In this document: positions 1-8,550 of the stretch, piece after piece
How positions within the stretch are numbered: the first letter of the stretch is position 1
How the letters are laid out: each line of letters starts with the position of its first letter
Origin: an uncultured Actinomyces sp.
GTDB lineage: Bacteria > Actinomycetota > Actinomycetes > Actinomycetales > Actinomycetaceae
Length of the DNA stretch: 41,349 nt
Direction of reading: 5' to 3'
NCBI GenBank assembly: GCA_900541895.1
Contig: UWSI01000015.1
Location: forward strand, 1-41,349
Notes under the pieces: generated by a model
What the model was told of the DNA's origin: nothing
Seen by the model: only the letters and a program-made list of their open reading frames with translations
Databases searched by the model: none
Position numbers and translations under genes: made by a program

Positions 1-1
1 G

Positions 2-157
2 GCCCTTGGCTACAGTGAAAATCAAGCACTTGGTGTGCTGCGGGTTTCCACGGGTTTGGAAACTACCGTAGAAGATATTGATGCTTTTCTTTCGGCACTT
101 CCCGCCGCAATCCGAGCGGGACAGGCATTGGATGAACGAGACAGGATGGATGCATGA
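2..157 (+). CDS. Cysteine desulfurase, C-terminal 51 residues (5' end outside window)
   Basis: The only open frame entering the window on this strand encodes a tail with LGVLRVSTGLETT followed by VEDIDAFLSAL. This is the usual C-terminal pattern of class V aminotransferase-fold cysteine desulfurases (NifS/IscS group): a small-domain strand, then 'T-x-E-D-(I/V)-D' and a closing helix. The catalytic cysteine and PLP lysine lie upstream, outside the window, so activity cannot be judged. The stop codon overlaps the next ATG (ATGA at 154-157), so it is translationally coupled to mnmA. That fits: the desulfurase mobilises sulfur as a persulfide and MnmA uses it to thiolate tRNA. Identity as a desulfurase rather than another class V enzyme rests on the tail motif plus this neighbour. 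Confidence 0.8.
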   Translation, partial: ALGYSENQALGVLRVSTGLETTVEDIDAFLSALPAAIRAGQALDERDRMDA

Positions 158-1320
158 GGGTTCTTGCGGCTCTATCGGGTGGAGTGGACTCTGCAGTCGC
201 GGCAGCGAAGGCTGTAGAGGCCGGACACGAGGTCGTAGGAGTGCATATGGCCCTATCGTCTCAACCTCAAGAATGCCGTTTGGGTTCTCGCGGCTGCTGT
301 TCGGTTGAAGATGCTGCTGATGCTGCTCGTGCTGCCGAAATCATGGGGATTCCATTTTATGTGTGGGATCTTGCCGAAGAATTTGAGCAGACAGTCATCA
401 CTGACTTCGTTGAGCAGTACAAGGCCGGACATACTCCGAATCCTTGTGTTCGTTGCAACGAATTCGTCAAGTTTAGGGAGCTTGCCCAGCGTGCGCGGGC
501 ACTGGGATTTGATGCGGTTTGTACGGGCCACTACGCGCGTATTGTTCAGACAGATTTGGGTCCTCAGCTCCATCGTGGACGTGACGAGGCAAAAGATCAG
601 TCCTATGTGCTTGCAATTATGGGACCCGAAGAACTTCCACGTGTAATTTTCCCCCTGGGAGATGCTCCATCGAAATCATGGGTGCGTTCTGAAGCGGAAA
701 GAATGGGGCTCGGAGTATCAAATAAGCCAGATTCTTACGATATCTGCTTCATTCCTGATGGAGATACGCAGGGCTTTTTACGTTCACACCTCGGGAGCAA
801 CCCGGGTGACATTGTTGATACTGAAGGTCATGTTGTAGGTCGTCACGATGGCTACTGGAATTTCACCGTTGGTCAGCGACGAGGGTTGAACTTGGGCAAC
901 CCGGCAGCCGACGGGCGGCCTCGATATGTCGTTGAGACGAAGCCTCAGCTCAACCAGGTTGTTGTTGGCGCTTCTGAATTGCTCTCTGTCGACCATATTG
1001 ATTGTTCTGAACTTGTGTGGCTCGCACCTGATGATTCGGGAGAGATCAATGAGGGTGCCACACGCGAGTTTGGCCCAAGTCTTGGCCAGCGCTGCCTGAA
1101 TGAAGTCGATGAGGGAGTTGTAACAGCTCAGATTCGTGCACATGGGGTGCCCAGCGTCGTGACGGAGCTTGTTCGAGAGAATGATGAAGACGGAAGCTCA
1201 CGGCTGTCCGTGGCTTTGGCGCAGCCAATCCGCGGTGTCGCTGCTGGGCAATCTTTGGTCCTGTACCGGGGGACTCGAGTGATTGCCGAAGCGACAATCG
1301 AGCGCGCGTATCGCGGGTAG
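154..1320 (+). CDS. mnmA: tRNA-specific 2-thiouridylase MnmA
   Basis: MnmA thiolates U34 of Lys, Glu and Gln tRNAs in the cytoplasm, using ATP to adenylate the base and a persulfide as sulfur source. The 388-residue protein has the PP-loop SGGVDS at residues 8-13, the first catalytic cysteine at 101 in the NPCVRCNEFVKF segment, and the second at 198 in YDICFIPDGD. GHYAR at 125-129 and the downstream beta-barrel region are also as expected. Length is normal for the family (about 360-390). The start overlaps the stop of the upstream desulfurase gene by ATGA, which fixes it and implies one operon for sulfur transfer. Two tRNA-Lys genes nearby carry CUU, not the modified UUU anticodon. Confidence 0.96.
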   Translation: MRVLAALSGGVDSAVAAAKAVEAGHEVVGVHMALSSQPQECRLGSRGCCSVEDAADAARAAEIMGIPFYVWDLAEEFEQTVITDFVEQYKAGHTPNPCVRCNEFVKFRELAQRARALGFDAVCTGHYARIVQTDLGPQLHRGRDEAKDQSYVLAIMGPEELPRVIFPLGDAPSKSWVRSEAERMGLGVSNKPDSYDICFIPDGDTQGFLRSHLGSNPGDIVDTEGHVVGRHDGYWNFTVGQRRGLNLGNPAADGRPRYVVETKPQLNQVVVGASELLSVDHIDCSELVWLAPDDSGEINEGATREFGPSLGQRCLNEVDEGVVTAQIRAHGVPSVVTELVRENDEDGSSRLSVALAQPIRGVAAGQSLVLYRGTRVIAEATIERAYRG

Positions 1321-1357
1321 GCAGGTGCGGCCTCGTAGGGGCAAAGGAATTTATCAG

Positions 1358-1438
<81 letters not shown>

Positions 1439-1517
1439 AACAGCACAGAGTTTACCTTATTGGAAGGGGTAAATGCTGAGGATCTATCTTGGATGGGCGC
1501 GCCGATGGAACCCCAGC

Positions 1518-1523
1518 TAAGCT
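1518..1523 (+). promoter_or_regulatory. -10 element of a leaderless bcp transcript
   Basis: TAAGCT fits TANNNT and ends 6 bases before the bcp ATG at 1530. There is no Shine-Dalgarno sequence between them. A convincing -35 is not visible. The transcript would start at or next to the initiation codon. Confidence 0.5.
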
Positions 1524-1529
1524 CAGCTT

Positions 1530-2006
1530 ATGACTCAACTTCAGGTGGGGGAGAAAGCTCCCGATTTTACTCTTGAAACAACTCACGGCACGCTTTCCTT
1601 GCACGATCTGCTGGGACAGGCGAAGTCAGGTGTGGTTGTTTATTTCTACCCCAAGGCATCGACCCCCGGGTGCACGAAAGAAGCATGCGATTTTCGCGAC
1701 AGCCTCAACTCGCTTAAAGGCGCAGGGTATTCGGTAATCGGCATTAGTGCCGATTCGATGACTGCTCTTGAGAACTTTGCGTCGCGTCAAGATCTGAATT
1801 TCCCCTTGGCTTCGGATCCCGAAAAGGAAGTTCTCACCACGTGGGGCGCCTTTGGTGAAAAGAAGAACTATGGAAGGGTTTTTCAAGGGATTATCCGCTC
1901 CACAGTTGTCCTTGACCCCTCTGGAACCGTCACCCACGCCCTGTATAACGTGAAAGCAACGGGGCATGTCGCACGTGTGCGGAAGCTGCTGGGATTGGAT
2001 CAATAA
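1530..2006 (+). CDS. bcp: Thioredoxin-dependent thiol peroxidase (Bcp-type peroxiredoxin)
   Basis: This atypical 2-Cys peroxiredoxin would reduce H2O2 and organic peroxides in the cytoplasm with thioredoxin as donor. The 158-residue length is typical. The peroxidatic site is PKASTPGCTKEAC: Cys48 is the attacking cysteine and Cys53, five residues later, is the resolving cysteine found in the BCP subgroup. The conserved Thr45 and Pro46 lie just before it. FYPK precedes the site, and the C-terminal GTVTHALYNVKATGHVARV strand-helix is standard. A -10 hexamer ends 6 bases upstream of the ATG, suggesting leaderless translation. A perfect 12-bp hairpin ends the transcript at 2022-2059, so the gene is probably monocistronic. 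Confidence 0.93.
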   Translation: MTQLQVGEKAPDFTLETTHGTLSLHDLLGQAKSGVVVYFYPKASTPGCTKEACDFRDSLNSLKGAGYSVIGISADSMTALENFASRQDLNFPLASDPEKEVLTTWGAFGEKKNYGRVFQGIIRSTVVLDPSGTVTHALYNVKATGHVARVRKLLGLDQ

Positions 2007-2021
2007 CGCTGCTTAACAGGG

Positions 2022-2059
2022 AATCGGGCCAAACCGCTTCATTGCGATTTGGCCCGATT
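2022..2059 (+). terminator. Terminator hairpin after bcp
   Basis: AATCGGGCCAAA (2022-2033) and TTTGGCCCGATT (2048-2059) form a perfect 12-bp stem with a 14-base loop that can close further through CGC/GCG. It starts 15 bases after the bcp stop. It has no U-tract, as is common for actinobacterial terminators. Confidence 0.75.
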
Positions 2060-2158
2060 ACTCTGTGGTGTCGGGATAATCTTTGGGGACCTCTGATAAT
2101 CCGCGAAGTAGCTTCCCAATCAGTGAAAAAACACTTGCTGTGAAGCTGGAGCTTTCGC

Positions 2159-2749
2159 TTATAGAGAGGTCGCCTGAATCTCCGGATCGAAAAGCGGCAC
2201 CGGTGAAGGACGACGTTCCTCTGCGGTAGCAAAGGCTTCAGCTGCGCCGACTATGGTGTGTAGATCGTGCCCATCGAGCATCCACTGTGCCGGAGTTGCT
2301 TGCTCTAAGACCTCGATCGGACGCTGGAACCATGTTGCCGCAGTTAATTGATGCACGCGTCCACGCAGGCGCCCGAGCACTTCGGACATTTCATCGATAA
2401 CCGAGTGGTTGGCCATGAGCTGCCAGGTGGGGTAGTACCACATAGTGGTGGGCGACTGAACTGCAAGAATACGGTTTGTTCGCACGGCCTTGTTGATGCC
2501 CTGACGCGAGATACCCAGCCAGGCAACGATGTCTGAGGTGGTACATACGGGGCCAACGAGCTCGTGAAGACCCGGACGCGGGTCTGTCATAGAACGGATC
2601 AGGTGAGTCGCTTGTTCGACGATATCTGGGGTAATCACCGTGCGGCGACGGGCGCTGAGCTGTTGTTCAATCGATGCGAGCAGATCTTTCTCAGAAGAAG
2701 TAAGACGACGCATAAGAAGCTCCGAGGATAGTAGGGCACGAATACTCAT
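2159..2749 (-). CDS. Hypothetical HTH protein, possibly MbcA/Xre antitoxin-like
   Basis: I do not recognise the 196-residue product with confidence. The open frame extends to 2794, but that ATG lies inside the tRNA-Lys gene, so I use the ATG at 2749, which has GGA about 7 bases upstream. The middle holds a helix-turn-helix-like segment (TTSDIVAWLGISRQGINKAV followed by a wing-like RTNRILAVQ). The C-terminal third, with WFQRPIEVLEQATP then AQWMLDGHDLHTIVGAAEAF, resembles the toxin-binding region of Xre/MbcA/ParS antitoxins (W-x-x-x-P-x-x-x-L, then a short helix). No toxin gene of the RES type lies beside it. The N-terminal half is mostly helical and charged. It may be co-transcribed with the tRNA-Lys genes just upstream. 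A nucleic-acid-binding role is likely; anything more is a guess. Confidence 0.7.
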   Translation of the reverse strand: MSIRALLSSELLMRRLTSSEKDLLASIEQQLSARRRTVITPDIVEQATHLIRSMTDPRPGLHELVGPVCTTSDIVAWLGISRQGINKAVRTNRILAVQSPTTMWYYPTWQLMANHSVIDEMSEVLGRLRGRVHQLTAATWFQRPIEVLEQATPAQWMLDGHDLHTIVGAAEAFATAEERRPSPVPLFDPEIQATSL

Positions 2750-2786
2750 AGTCGTATCCGACCATTGGCGCCGCCTCGGCAATGGG

Positions 2787-2859
<73 letters not shown>

Positions 2860-2902
2860 TTGGGTTATGTGTTTACAGTAGCACATCTATCAACATGCTG
2901 CG

Positions 2903-2975
<73 letters not shown>

Positions 2976-2996
2976 GTGTCCTTGGGACAGGAGAAA

Positions 2997-3025
2997 ACAA
3001 TACATACGTTTTGGGTAGTTCGCAA
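2997..3025 (-). promoter_or_regulatory. Promoter of the tRNA-Lys pair
   Basis: On the minus strand TTGCGA (3025-3020), a 17-base spacer, and TATTGT (3002-2997) form a good housekeeping promoter. It sits 22 bases upstream of the tRNA 5' end at 2975. It is divergent from the promoter of the DtxR-family gene. Confidence 0.65.
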
Positions 3026-3057
3026 ATTCGCTCTGCCTTTCTCAAGTCTCAAGGCGG

Positions 3058-3063
3058 TAGGCT
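3058..3063 (+). promoter_or_regulatory. -10 element of the DtxR-family gene
   Basis: TAGGCT matches TANNNT and ends 6 bases before the GTG at 3070, consistent with a leaderless start. The region also contains a GTAGGCTAGG string loosely like half of an IdeR/DtxR operator, but no full palindrome is present, so autoregulation is not supported. Confidence 0.45.
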
Positions 3064-3069
3064 AGGGGA

Positions 3070-3807
3070 GTGCAAGCAGCTGACATTTTTATGAGCGATA
3101 GTCGTTCAGTACGTGAGAATGCCGTTACTCAGGACTATCTCAAGACGATCTGGAGCGCTGAAGAGAACGGACAAGCCGGTATTGCGGTCCGTCTCCTTGC
3201 TTCGCGTGTCGGCGTTGCTGTCTCCACGGCCTCGGAGAAGGTCAAGCGTTTGGTTACTGAAGGGCTTGCTTTCCACGAGCCCTATGGAAAAGTGACCTTG
3301 ACTGAGCAAGGACGCCGACGCGCACTGGAAGTGGTCAGGCGCCATCGCTTACTCGAAACCTATCTGCATGATGCGCTCGGTTTTGAGTGGGATGAAGTTC
3401 ACGAAGAAGCGGAAATCCTTGAGCATGCGATCTCAGACCGCCTGCTCAATCGAATCGATGAACGCTTGGGTCACCCGGTGCGCGACCCACATGGAGACCC
3501 TATTCCTTCTGCCGACGGTAGTGTCGAGCTCGTAGCAATGATTCCTCTTGTTGAGGTCATCCCGGGGAACAGAGTGTGTATCGCGCGTTTTAGCGACAGC
3601 GACGCAGCGAGCTTGCGTTCGATTGAAAATAAAGGGCTTGGTCTTGACGACCAGGTTGAAGTTCGTGAACGTGGTGAAAATGGGGAGCTTGTGCTCAGCG
3701 TTTATCCGCCTAAAACTCGCAGTGGGGCCCAAGAAAAAGAGCGACGCCTTGAGCTGAGTGCCCAAGAAGCCGCACTTATTTCTGTCGTGGGAACGCTTCC
3801 TAAGTAG
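3070..3807 (+). CDS. DtxR/MntR/IdeR-family metal-dependent transcriptional regulator
   Basis: Members bind DNA when loaded with Fe(II) or Mn(II) and repress metal uptake genes. The 245 residues divide into an N-terminal winged helix (about 15-85; TQDYLKTIW, then VAVSTASEKVKRL as recognition helix), a metal-binding/dimerisation domain (about 85-150; RHRLLETYL then EEAEILEHAIS, the H-x-x-E-x-x-E-H type pattern), and a C-terminal FeoA/SH3-like domain (about 160-225). The start is GTG at 3070, directly after a -10 hexamer. ATG at 3091 (residue 8, MSDSRS) is an alternative, but no ribosome site precedes either. Which metal it senses cannot be read here. A Zn/Mn-type transporter operon lies 29 kb away in the window but carries a Zur-like site instead. 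Confidence 0.9.
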   Translation: MQAADIFMSDSRSVRENAVTQDYLKTIWSAEENGQAGIAVRLLASRVGVAVSTASEKVKRLVTEGLAFHEPYGKVTLTEQGRRRALEVVRRHRLLETYLHDALGFEWDEVHEEAEILEHAISDRLLNRIDERLGHPVRDPHGDPIPSADGSVELVAMIPLVEVIPGNRVCIARFSDSDAASLRSIENKGLGLDDQVEVRERGENGELVLSVYPPKTRSGAQEKERRLELSAQEAALISVVGTLPK

Positions 3808-3827
3808 CGTTTGTGAATTGTATGAGG

Positions 3828-4268
3828 CTAGTTCAGCGTGTTCATCGACGCTGGTACCTGTGAGCCGTAGCCCTCATTGATCAGCTCTTGACGAAGCTTA
3901 TCCATGGCCTCGTGAAGCTCGGTATCACTGGCCGGAGCAGCATTGCTGAGTAGGACGTCGCTTTCTTGACGCAGGGGAATGACGTGGAGGTGGGTGTGTG
4001 GCACCTCAAATCCGGCAATCACCAGGCCGGAGCGCTGTACTTCAAAAGCGGCTTCTTGGGCACGTCCAATAAGCTGCGCAACCTTCATGAGATGCTCGCA
4101 CGTTGACGTATTCAAGGCTGTCCATGAAGGGACGGGCTCGCGCGGAACAACTAGGACGTGCCCGGGACTTGTCGGCTCGATTGTCGCGAATGCGACGCAG
4201 ATGTCATCGGCCCACACAAAGCGTCCGGAGAATTCTCCGGAGATGATTTTTTCAAAAACGGTACTCAT
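3828..4268 (-). CDS. HIT-family (histidine triad) nucleotide-binding hydrolase
   Basis: The 146-residue protein starts FEKIISGEF and carries the signature HTHLHVIPL, the H-x-H-x-H triad in which the central histidine attacks the alpha-phosphate of AMP-linked substrates. The PGHVLVVPREP strand-turn before it is also diagnostic. Family members are cytoplasmic nucleoside phosphoramidases or dinucleotide hydrolases; the substrate is unknown. The ATG at 4268 is preferred over a longer frame to 4430, because the extension would cross the leuS start and the HIT similarity begins at MSTVFEK. GACAAT ends 6 bases upstream of this ATG, suggesting leaderless expression. The gene is convergent with the DtxR-family gene and divergent from leuS. 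Confidence 0.92.
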   Translation of the reverse strand: MSTVFEKIISGEFSGRFVWADDICVAFATIEPTSPGHVLVVPREPVPSWTALNTSTCEHLMKVAQLIGRAQEAAFEVQRSGLVIAGFEVPHTHLHVIPLRQESDVLLSNAAPASDTELHEAMDKLRQELINEGYGSQVPASMNTLN

Positions 4269-4274
4269 AGCTCT

Positions 4275-4280
4275 ATTGTC
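4275..4280 (-). promoter_or_regulatory. -10 element of the HIT gene
   Basis: Minus-strand GACAAT, followed by the 6 bases AGAGCT and then ATG. The arrangement AGACAAT-N6-ATG is repeated exactly upstream of tesB, which strengthens both. Confidence 0.5.
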
Positions 4281-4401
4281 TAGCCCCCGGCTGGTTTTGC
4301 CTAGTGGGAATAAACAGGCAAATTCGCGCCAATGCACTAACCTATATAAGGCATAGAACGAGCCTGAAGATAGTGAATTTTCAGGGTAAATGGAGGCAAG
4401 G

Positions 4402-7335
4402 ATGAGCGAGATCTCGACAGGCGAGCCCAATTTCCGTTATACGGCACAGTTGGCCGGTGAGATCGAAAACAAGTGGCAGGACCTATGGGACGAGCGAGGG
4501 ACCTTCTTTGCAGATAATCCTGAAGGAGATCTTGCTGGAGACCTTGCCTCGCGTGATCCTTTCTTCCTCCTCGATATGTTCCCCTACCCCTCAGGTAAGG
4601 GCCTGCATGTTGGGCACCCGCTGGGCTATATCGCGACTGATACGGTTGCTCGTTTCCACCGCATGCGTGGCGAAAATGTTCTCTACACAATGGGATATGA
4701 CGCATTCGGTCTTCCTGCCGAGCAATTCGCTGTTCAAACCGGTCAACACCCGCGTGTGACGACCGAAGAAAATATCGCCAACATGCGACGCCAGCTGCGT
4801 CGTCTGGGCCTTTCTCATGATCGTCGTCGTTCGTTTGCAACCACTGATGTCGACTACGTTCACTGGACTCAGTGGATCTTCCTGCAGGTCTTTAATTCGT
4901 GGTTTGATCCCCAGGCACCCCGTCGCGATGGCCGAGGCCTGGGTGCTGCGCGCCCGATTTCCGAGCTTGTTGCGCAGTTTGAGTCGGGAGAGCGTGAGCT
5001 TCCAGAAGAATTCTCCGCTCGATCATGGAATGAGCTGAGTCCGCGTGAGCGTGCGCGCGTTATTGACTCCTACCGACTGGCCTACATTTCTGAGGCTCCT
5101 GTTAACTGGTGCCCCGGTCTGGGTACTGTCTTGGCGAATGAAGAAGTCACCGCTGAAGGACGTTCAGAGCGCGGTAACTACCCGGTCTTTAAGCGCTCGC
5201 TGCGCCAGTGGATGATGCGCATTACTGCTTACGGCGATCGCCTGATCGAAGACTTGGACACCATTGATTGGCCTGAAAAGGTGCGCACCATGCAGCGCAA
5301 TTGGATCGGGCGCTCGCACGGTGCAGAGGTCGATTTCCGCGCCGTGGGTGATGGCGTGTCAGATAGCGAGTTCACCGTTTACACGACACGTCCCGATACG
5401 CTCTTTGGAGCGACCTTCGTGGTCTGGTCTCCCGAGCACCCCCTGCTTGGTGGAACCACTCCCGGTTCATCCTCTGACCAGGCTGCGCTTAAACTTCCCG
5501 CATCTTGGCCGCAAGGAACGCGCCCCGAGTGGAGTGCGGGCTATGCAACTCCTGCAGAGGCAGTGGCGGATTACCGTGCACAGGCTGCTGCAAAGACCCC
5601 GGAACAGCGCGCAGAGGATGCGGGAGAGAAGACTGGTGTCTTCACTGGGCTGTGGGCAATTAACCCTGTGAACCAGAAGCGTATCCCTGTCTTTATCGCT
5701 GACTACGTTTTGATGGATTATGGAACCGGCGCCATCATGGCGGTTCCTGCGCACGATGATCGTGACTGGGAGTTTGCGCGTCGTTTCCAGCTGGACATCA
5801 TTCGCACGATCGGTGATGCTGAGGACCCCACTGCCCACGATCTGACTCAGAGCGCCTATACCGGTGATGGTGTTGCTGTCGACTCAGCCAATGAGGAAAT
5901 TAGCCTCAATGGCCTCGATAAGGACGCTGCAAAGGCAGCGATGACGAAGTGGCTGGAATCCAAGGGCCTGGGGCGCGCCGCAACAACCTATCGCCTGCGC
6001 GACTGGCTCTTTAGCCGTCAGCGTTACTGGGGTGAGCCTTTCCCGATCGTGTGGGATGAGGATGGCGTTGCGCACTCACTTCCCGAAGATATGCTTCCCA
6101 TTGAGCTTCCTGAAATCAGTGATTATTCACCGCGTACCTTCGACCCTGACGACGCGGATAGTGAACCCGAGGCTCCTCTGGGACGCGCTCAGGAGTGGGT
6201 CAATGTCACCCTCGATTTGGGCGATGGTCCCAAGCAGTACCGCCGTGAGACAAACACCATGCCTCAGTGGGCAGGTTCGTGCTGGTACGAAATGCGCTAT
6301 ACCGATCCGACTAACCCCACGACCTTCGCCGGTGCAGAAAATCTGAGCTATTGGATGGGGCCGCGTGAGGGCAAGATCAGTGGTGGAACTGATCTGTACA
6401 TTGGCGGTGTCGAGCACGCTGTGCTCCACCTACTCTATGCGCGCTTCTGGCAGAAGGTTCTTTTCGATCTGGGATTTGTTCCCGATAGCGAGCCCTACCA
6501 CACGCTGTTTAACCAGGGCTACGTGCAGGCTTATGCGTACACCGATGCTCGCGGGCAGTACGTTCCGGCTGACGAGGTCGAAGGCGAGGAGACAAGCGGC
6601 TTTACCTGGAAGGGACAGCCTGTCAATCGCGAATACGGCAAGATGGGCAAGTCGCTCAAGAATATCGTGACGCCTGACGAGATGTACGACGCCTACGGTG
6701 CGGATGTCTTCCGTGTCTACGAAATGAGCATGGGGCCCCTGGATGTTTCGCGTCCCTGGGATACGCGTGCAGTCGTCGGCTCGCAGCGCTTCCTTCAGCG
6801 CTTGTGGCGCAATGTCCTTGATGAAGAGACGGGTGAGGTCACCGTTAGCGATGAGCCGATGGATAAGAAGACGGCGCGTCTGCTGGCACGTACGATCAGC
6901 GAGGTCACCGTTGAATACGAGAACCTGCGTATCAACACGGCTATCGCCAAGCTGATCGTTCTGAACAACCACCTGACCTCTTTTGATCGCGTCCCTCGCG
7001 TTGCCGTTGAGGCCCTCATTCTCATGCTCTCTCCTGTTGCTCCGCACATTTGTGAGGAACTGTGGCAGAAGTTGGGGCATGAAGAATCGCTTGCTCGAGT
7101 ACCTTTCCCGGTCGTGGAAGACGAGTCCTTGCTTGAAGACGACACCGTGACCGCGATCGTTCAGGCTAATGGCAAGCTCCGCGCGAAGCTCGAGGTTCCC
7201 GTGTCGATTAGCGAAGATGATTTGCGTACCCTTGCCCTTGAACAAGCTCCGATCGTCAAGCTTCTTGATGGACGCGAGCCCTTAAAGGTCATTGTGCGTG
7301 CTCCGCAGCTGGTCAACATCGTTCTTCCGAAGTAA
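4402..7335 (+). CDS. leuS: Leucyl-tRNA synthetase
   Basis: Class I synthetase charging tRNA-Leu in the cytoplasm. The 977-residue protein has the HIGH-type motif in PYPSGKGLHVGHPLGY (HVGH at residues 69-72) and the KMSKS-type loop as KMGKS at 747-751, followed by LKN. Between them lies the CP1 editing domain, with TRPDTLFGATF (threonine-rich region) and YGTGAIMAVPAHDDRD, the hydrolytic site that clears mischarged tRNA. The anticodon-binding helices and the C-terminal domain follow. GGAGG at 4392-4396 with a 5-base spacer selects the ATG at 4402 over the ATG at 4390, which the ribosome site overlaps. The TATATAAG box at 4343-4350 is a probable -10. The next gene starts 2 bases after its stop. 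Confidence 0.97.
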   Translation: MSEISTGEPNFRYTAQLAGEIENKWQDLWDERGTFFADNPEGDLAGDLASRDPFFLLDMFPYPSGKGLHVGHPLGYIATDTVARFHRMRGENVLYTMGYDAFGLPAEQFAVQTGQHPRVTTEENIANMRRQLRRLGLSHDRRRSFATTDVDYVHWTQWIFLQVFNSWFDPQAPRRDGRGLGAARPISELVAQFESGERELPEEFSARSWNELSPRERARVIDSYRLAYISEAPVNWCPGLGTVLANEEVTAEGRSERGNYPVFKRSLRQWMMRITAYGDRLIEDLDTIDWPEKVRTMQRNWIGRSHGAEVDFRAVGDGVSDSEFTVYTTRPDTLFGATFVVWSPEHPLLGGTTPGSSSDQAALKLPASWPQGTRPEWSAGYATPAEAVADYRAQAAAKTPEQRAEDAGEKTGVFTGLWAINPVNQKRIPVFIADYVLMDYGTGAIMAVPAHDDRDWEFARRFQLDIIRTIGDAEDPTAHDLTQSAYTGDGVAVDSANEEISLNGLDKDAAKAAMTKWLESKGLGRAATTYRLRDWLFSRQRYWGEPFPIVWDEDGVAHSLPEDMLPIELPEISDYSPRTFDPDDADSEPEAPLGRAQEWVNVTLDLGDGPKQYRRETNTMPQWAGSCWYEMRYTDPTNPTTFAGAENLSYWMGPREGKISGGTDLYIGGVEHAVLHLLYARFWQKVLFDLGFVPDSEPYHTLFNQGYVQAYAYTDARGQYVPADEVEGEETSGFTWKGQPVNREYGKMGKSLKNIVTPDEMYDAYGADVFRVYEMSMGPLDVSRPWDTRAVVGSQRFLQRLWRNVLDEETGEVTVSDEPMDKKTARLLARTISEVTVEYENLRINTAIAKLIVLNNHLTSFDRVPRVAVEALILMLSPVAPHICEELWQKLGHEESLARVPFPVVEDESLLEDDTVTAIVQANGKLRAKLEVPVSISEDDLRTLALEQAPIVKLLDGREPLKVIVRAPQLVNIVLPK

Positions 7336-7337
7336 CC

Positions 7338-8468
7338 ATGCCTGAAGGAGATGCGATCCATCGGATCGCCAACACGTTTTCTGTTCTCTTCCAGGGCAGT
7401 GAGGTCGAAACTTCGTCACCGCAGGGGCGTTTTGCCTCATCCGCACAGTTGATTAACCACCATAAGGTTGTTGCTGTGCGGGCGGTGGGCAAGCATATGT
7501 TTGTCGGTTTTATGCCAGCTGAGGCTGCTGACTCTTGTGCTGAGCAAGCGAAGTCTGCGGAGGCTGAGTTTGCCGCTCACTTGGGCAGTCCCGAGGCCGA
7601 GGCCGCATTGCCCTTTACAGGATCATCGCCGCTGTGGGGAGAGCAGGCTTTCCCCTGTGATGAGCAGCTCCAGTGGCTCCATATTCACTTGGGCCTGTAT
7701 GGGTCATGGCGTTTTGATGCGGATGAGCATGCTTTTGATGTCCCATCCTCCATTGGTGCACCACGCACGAATTGGGTGGCGACAAAAGGGCACCGACATG
7801 CGGCTCTGAAGTGGGCGAGCTACGCGGAAGACACTCTGTACGTCGAAGATAATTTGGCGTCTGGAAATATCCAAAAGCGCGGTGAAGAATGGAATGCTCC
7901 CGATCCTGTTGGGCAGGTTCGCCTGCGGGTATTGTCGGAGCATGCAGTCGCTGATGTCACCGGTCCGAATCGGTGCGAGCTCATTTCCGATGAGGATAGA
8001 CGTGTTGTCGAATCCAAGTTGGGGTGTGATCCACTTCAGCCGGGTGCCGCGCAAGATCCAGCGACCCGTAGGCGTTTCATTGAAATGATCCGCGGACGTA
8101 AACGTCCAATCGGTGAGCTCTTAATGGACCAGTCGATCGCTGCTGGAGTGGGGAACATCTATCGAGCGGAAGCGTTGTTCCTGGCTGGTATTTCACCGAT
8201 GAGGGCTGGAAATCGCCTCTCTGTGCAGCGTGTTGGCCACCTGTGGGACACCGTGTGCGAACTGATGATACGAGGCCTAGAGATTGGACGTATCGATACG
8301 ATTCGTCCCGAGGATCAGCCTGATCCAATTCCTGAAGGTGATGAAGAATTGGCGCGATGGTATATCTACCATCGCAGTGGACGGCCATGTATTAAATGCG
8401 GGACGACGATCAGTGAAAAGCTCATGCAAAATCGCCGTCTTTTCTGGTGCTCGAATTGTCAGAACTAA
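7338..8468 (+). CDS. Fpg/Nei-family DNA glycosylase/AP lyase (Nei type)
   Basis: Removes oxidised bases and nicks the abasic site. The N-terminus MPEGDAIHR supplies catalytic Pro2 and Glu3 after removal of Met1, and MPEGD/H-x-x-H-R is typical of the Nei rather than the Fpg branch. VGKHM near residue 50-54 holds the conserved lysine. The H2TH region includes DQSIAAGVGNIYRAEALF, and the C-terminal zinc finger has Cys351, Cys354, Cys371 and Cys374. At 376 residues it is longer than usual (about 260-300), mainly through an acidic Ala/Glu-rich insertion at about residues 57-100 between the early strands. It begins 2 bases after leuS and is translationally coupled to it. Exact subfamily (Nei1/Nei2) is not settled. 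Confidence 0.92.
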   Translation: MPEGDAIHRIANTFSVLFQGSEVETSSPQGRFASSAQLINHHKVVAVRAVGKHMFVGFMPAEAADSCAEQAKSAEAEFAAHLGSPEAEAALPFTGSSPLWGEQAFPCDEQLQWLHIHLGLYGSWRFDADEHAFDVPSSIGAPRTNWVATKGHRHAALKWASYAEDTLYVEDNLASGNIQKRGEEWNAPDPVGQVRLRVLSEHAVADVTGPNRCELISDEDRRVVESKLGCDPLQPGAAQDPATRRRFIEMIRGRKRPIGELLMDQSIAAGVGNIYRAEALFLAGISPMRAGNRLSVQRVGHLWDTVCELMIRGLEIGRIDTIRPEDQPDPIPEGDEELARWYIYHRSGRPCIKCGTTISEKLMQNRRLFWCSNCQN

Positions 8469-8500
8469 GGCAGTAGGAAAAGCCTCGCGTGAGAGGGGAT

Positions 8501-8535
8501 AGCGCAGCTATTCGCAGTTCAGCATTCCCTGCGCT
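8501..8535. terminator. Possible bidirectional terminator between convergent genes
   Basis: AGCGCAG (8501-8507) and CTGCGCT (8529-8535) form a 7-bp stem with a 21-base loop in the 82-base gap between the convergent glycosylase and GNAT genes. Position is right but the stem is short. Confidence 0.35.
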
Positions 8536-8550
8536 TTAAAGCAATTCTGC

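Noticed and set aside
3040..3070. IdeR/DtxR operator in front of the DtxR-family gene
   Set aside because: Only a loose half-site (GTAGGCTAGG) is present; no 19-base palindrome.
6430..7245. A 271-codon open frame antisense to leuS, and similar long antisense frames in lutB (14467-15309) and ettA (25882-26688)
   Set aside because: They mirror strongly coding genes with intact motifs, have no ribosome site, promoter or family pattern, and follow from codon bias on the opposite strand.
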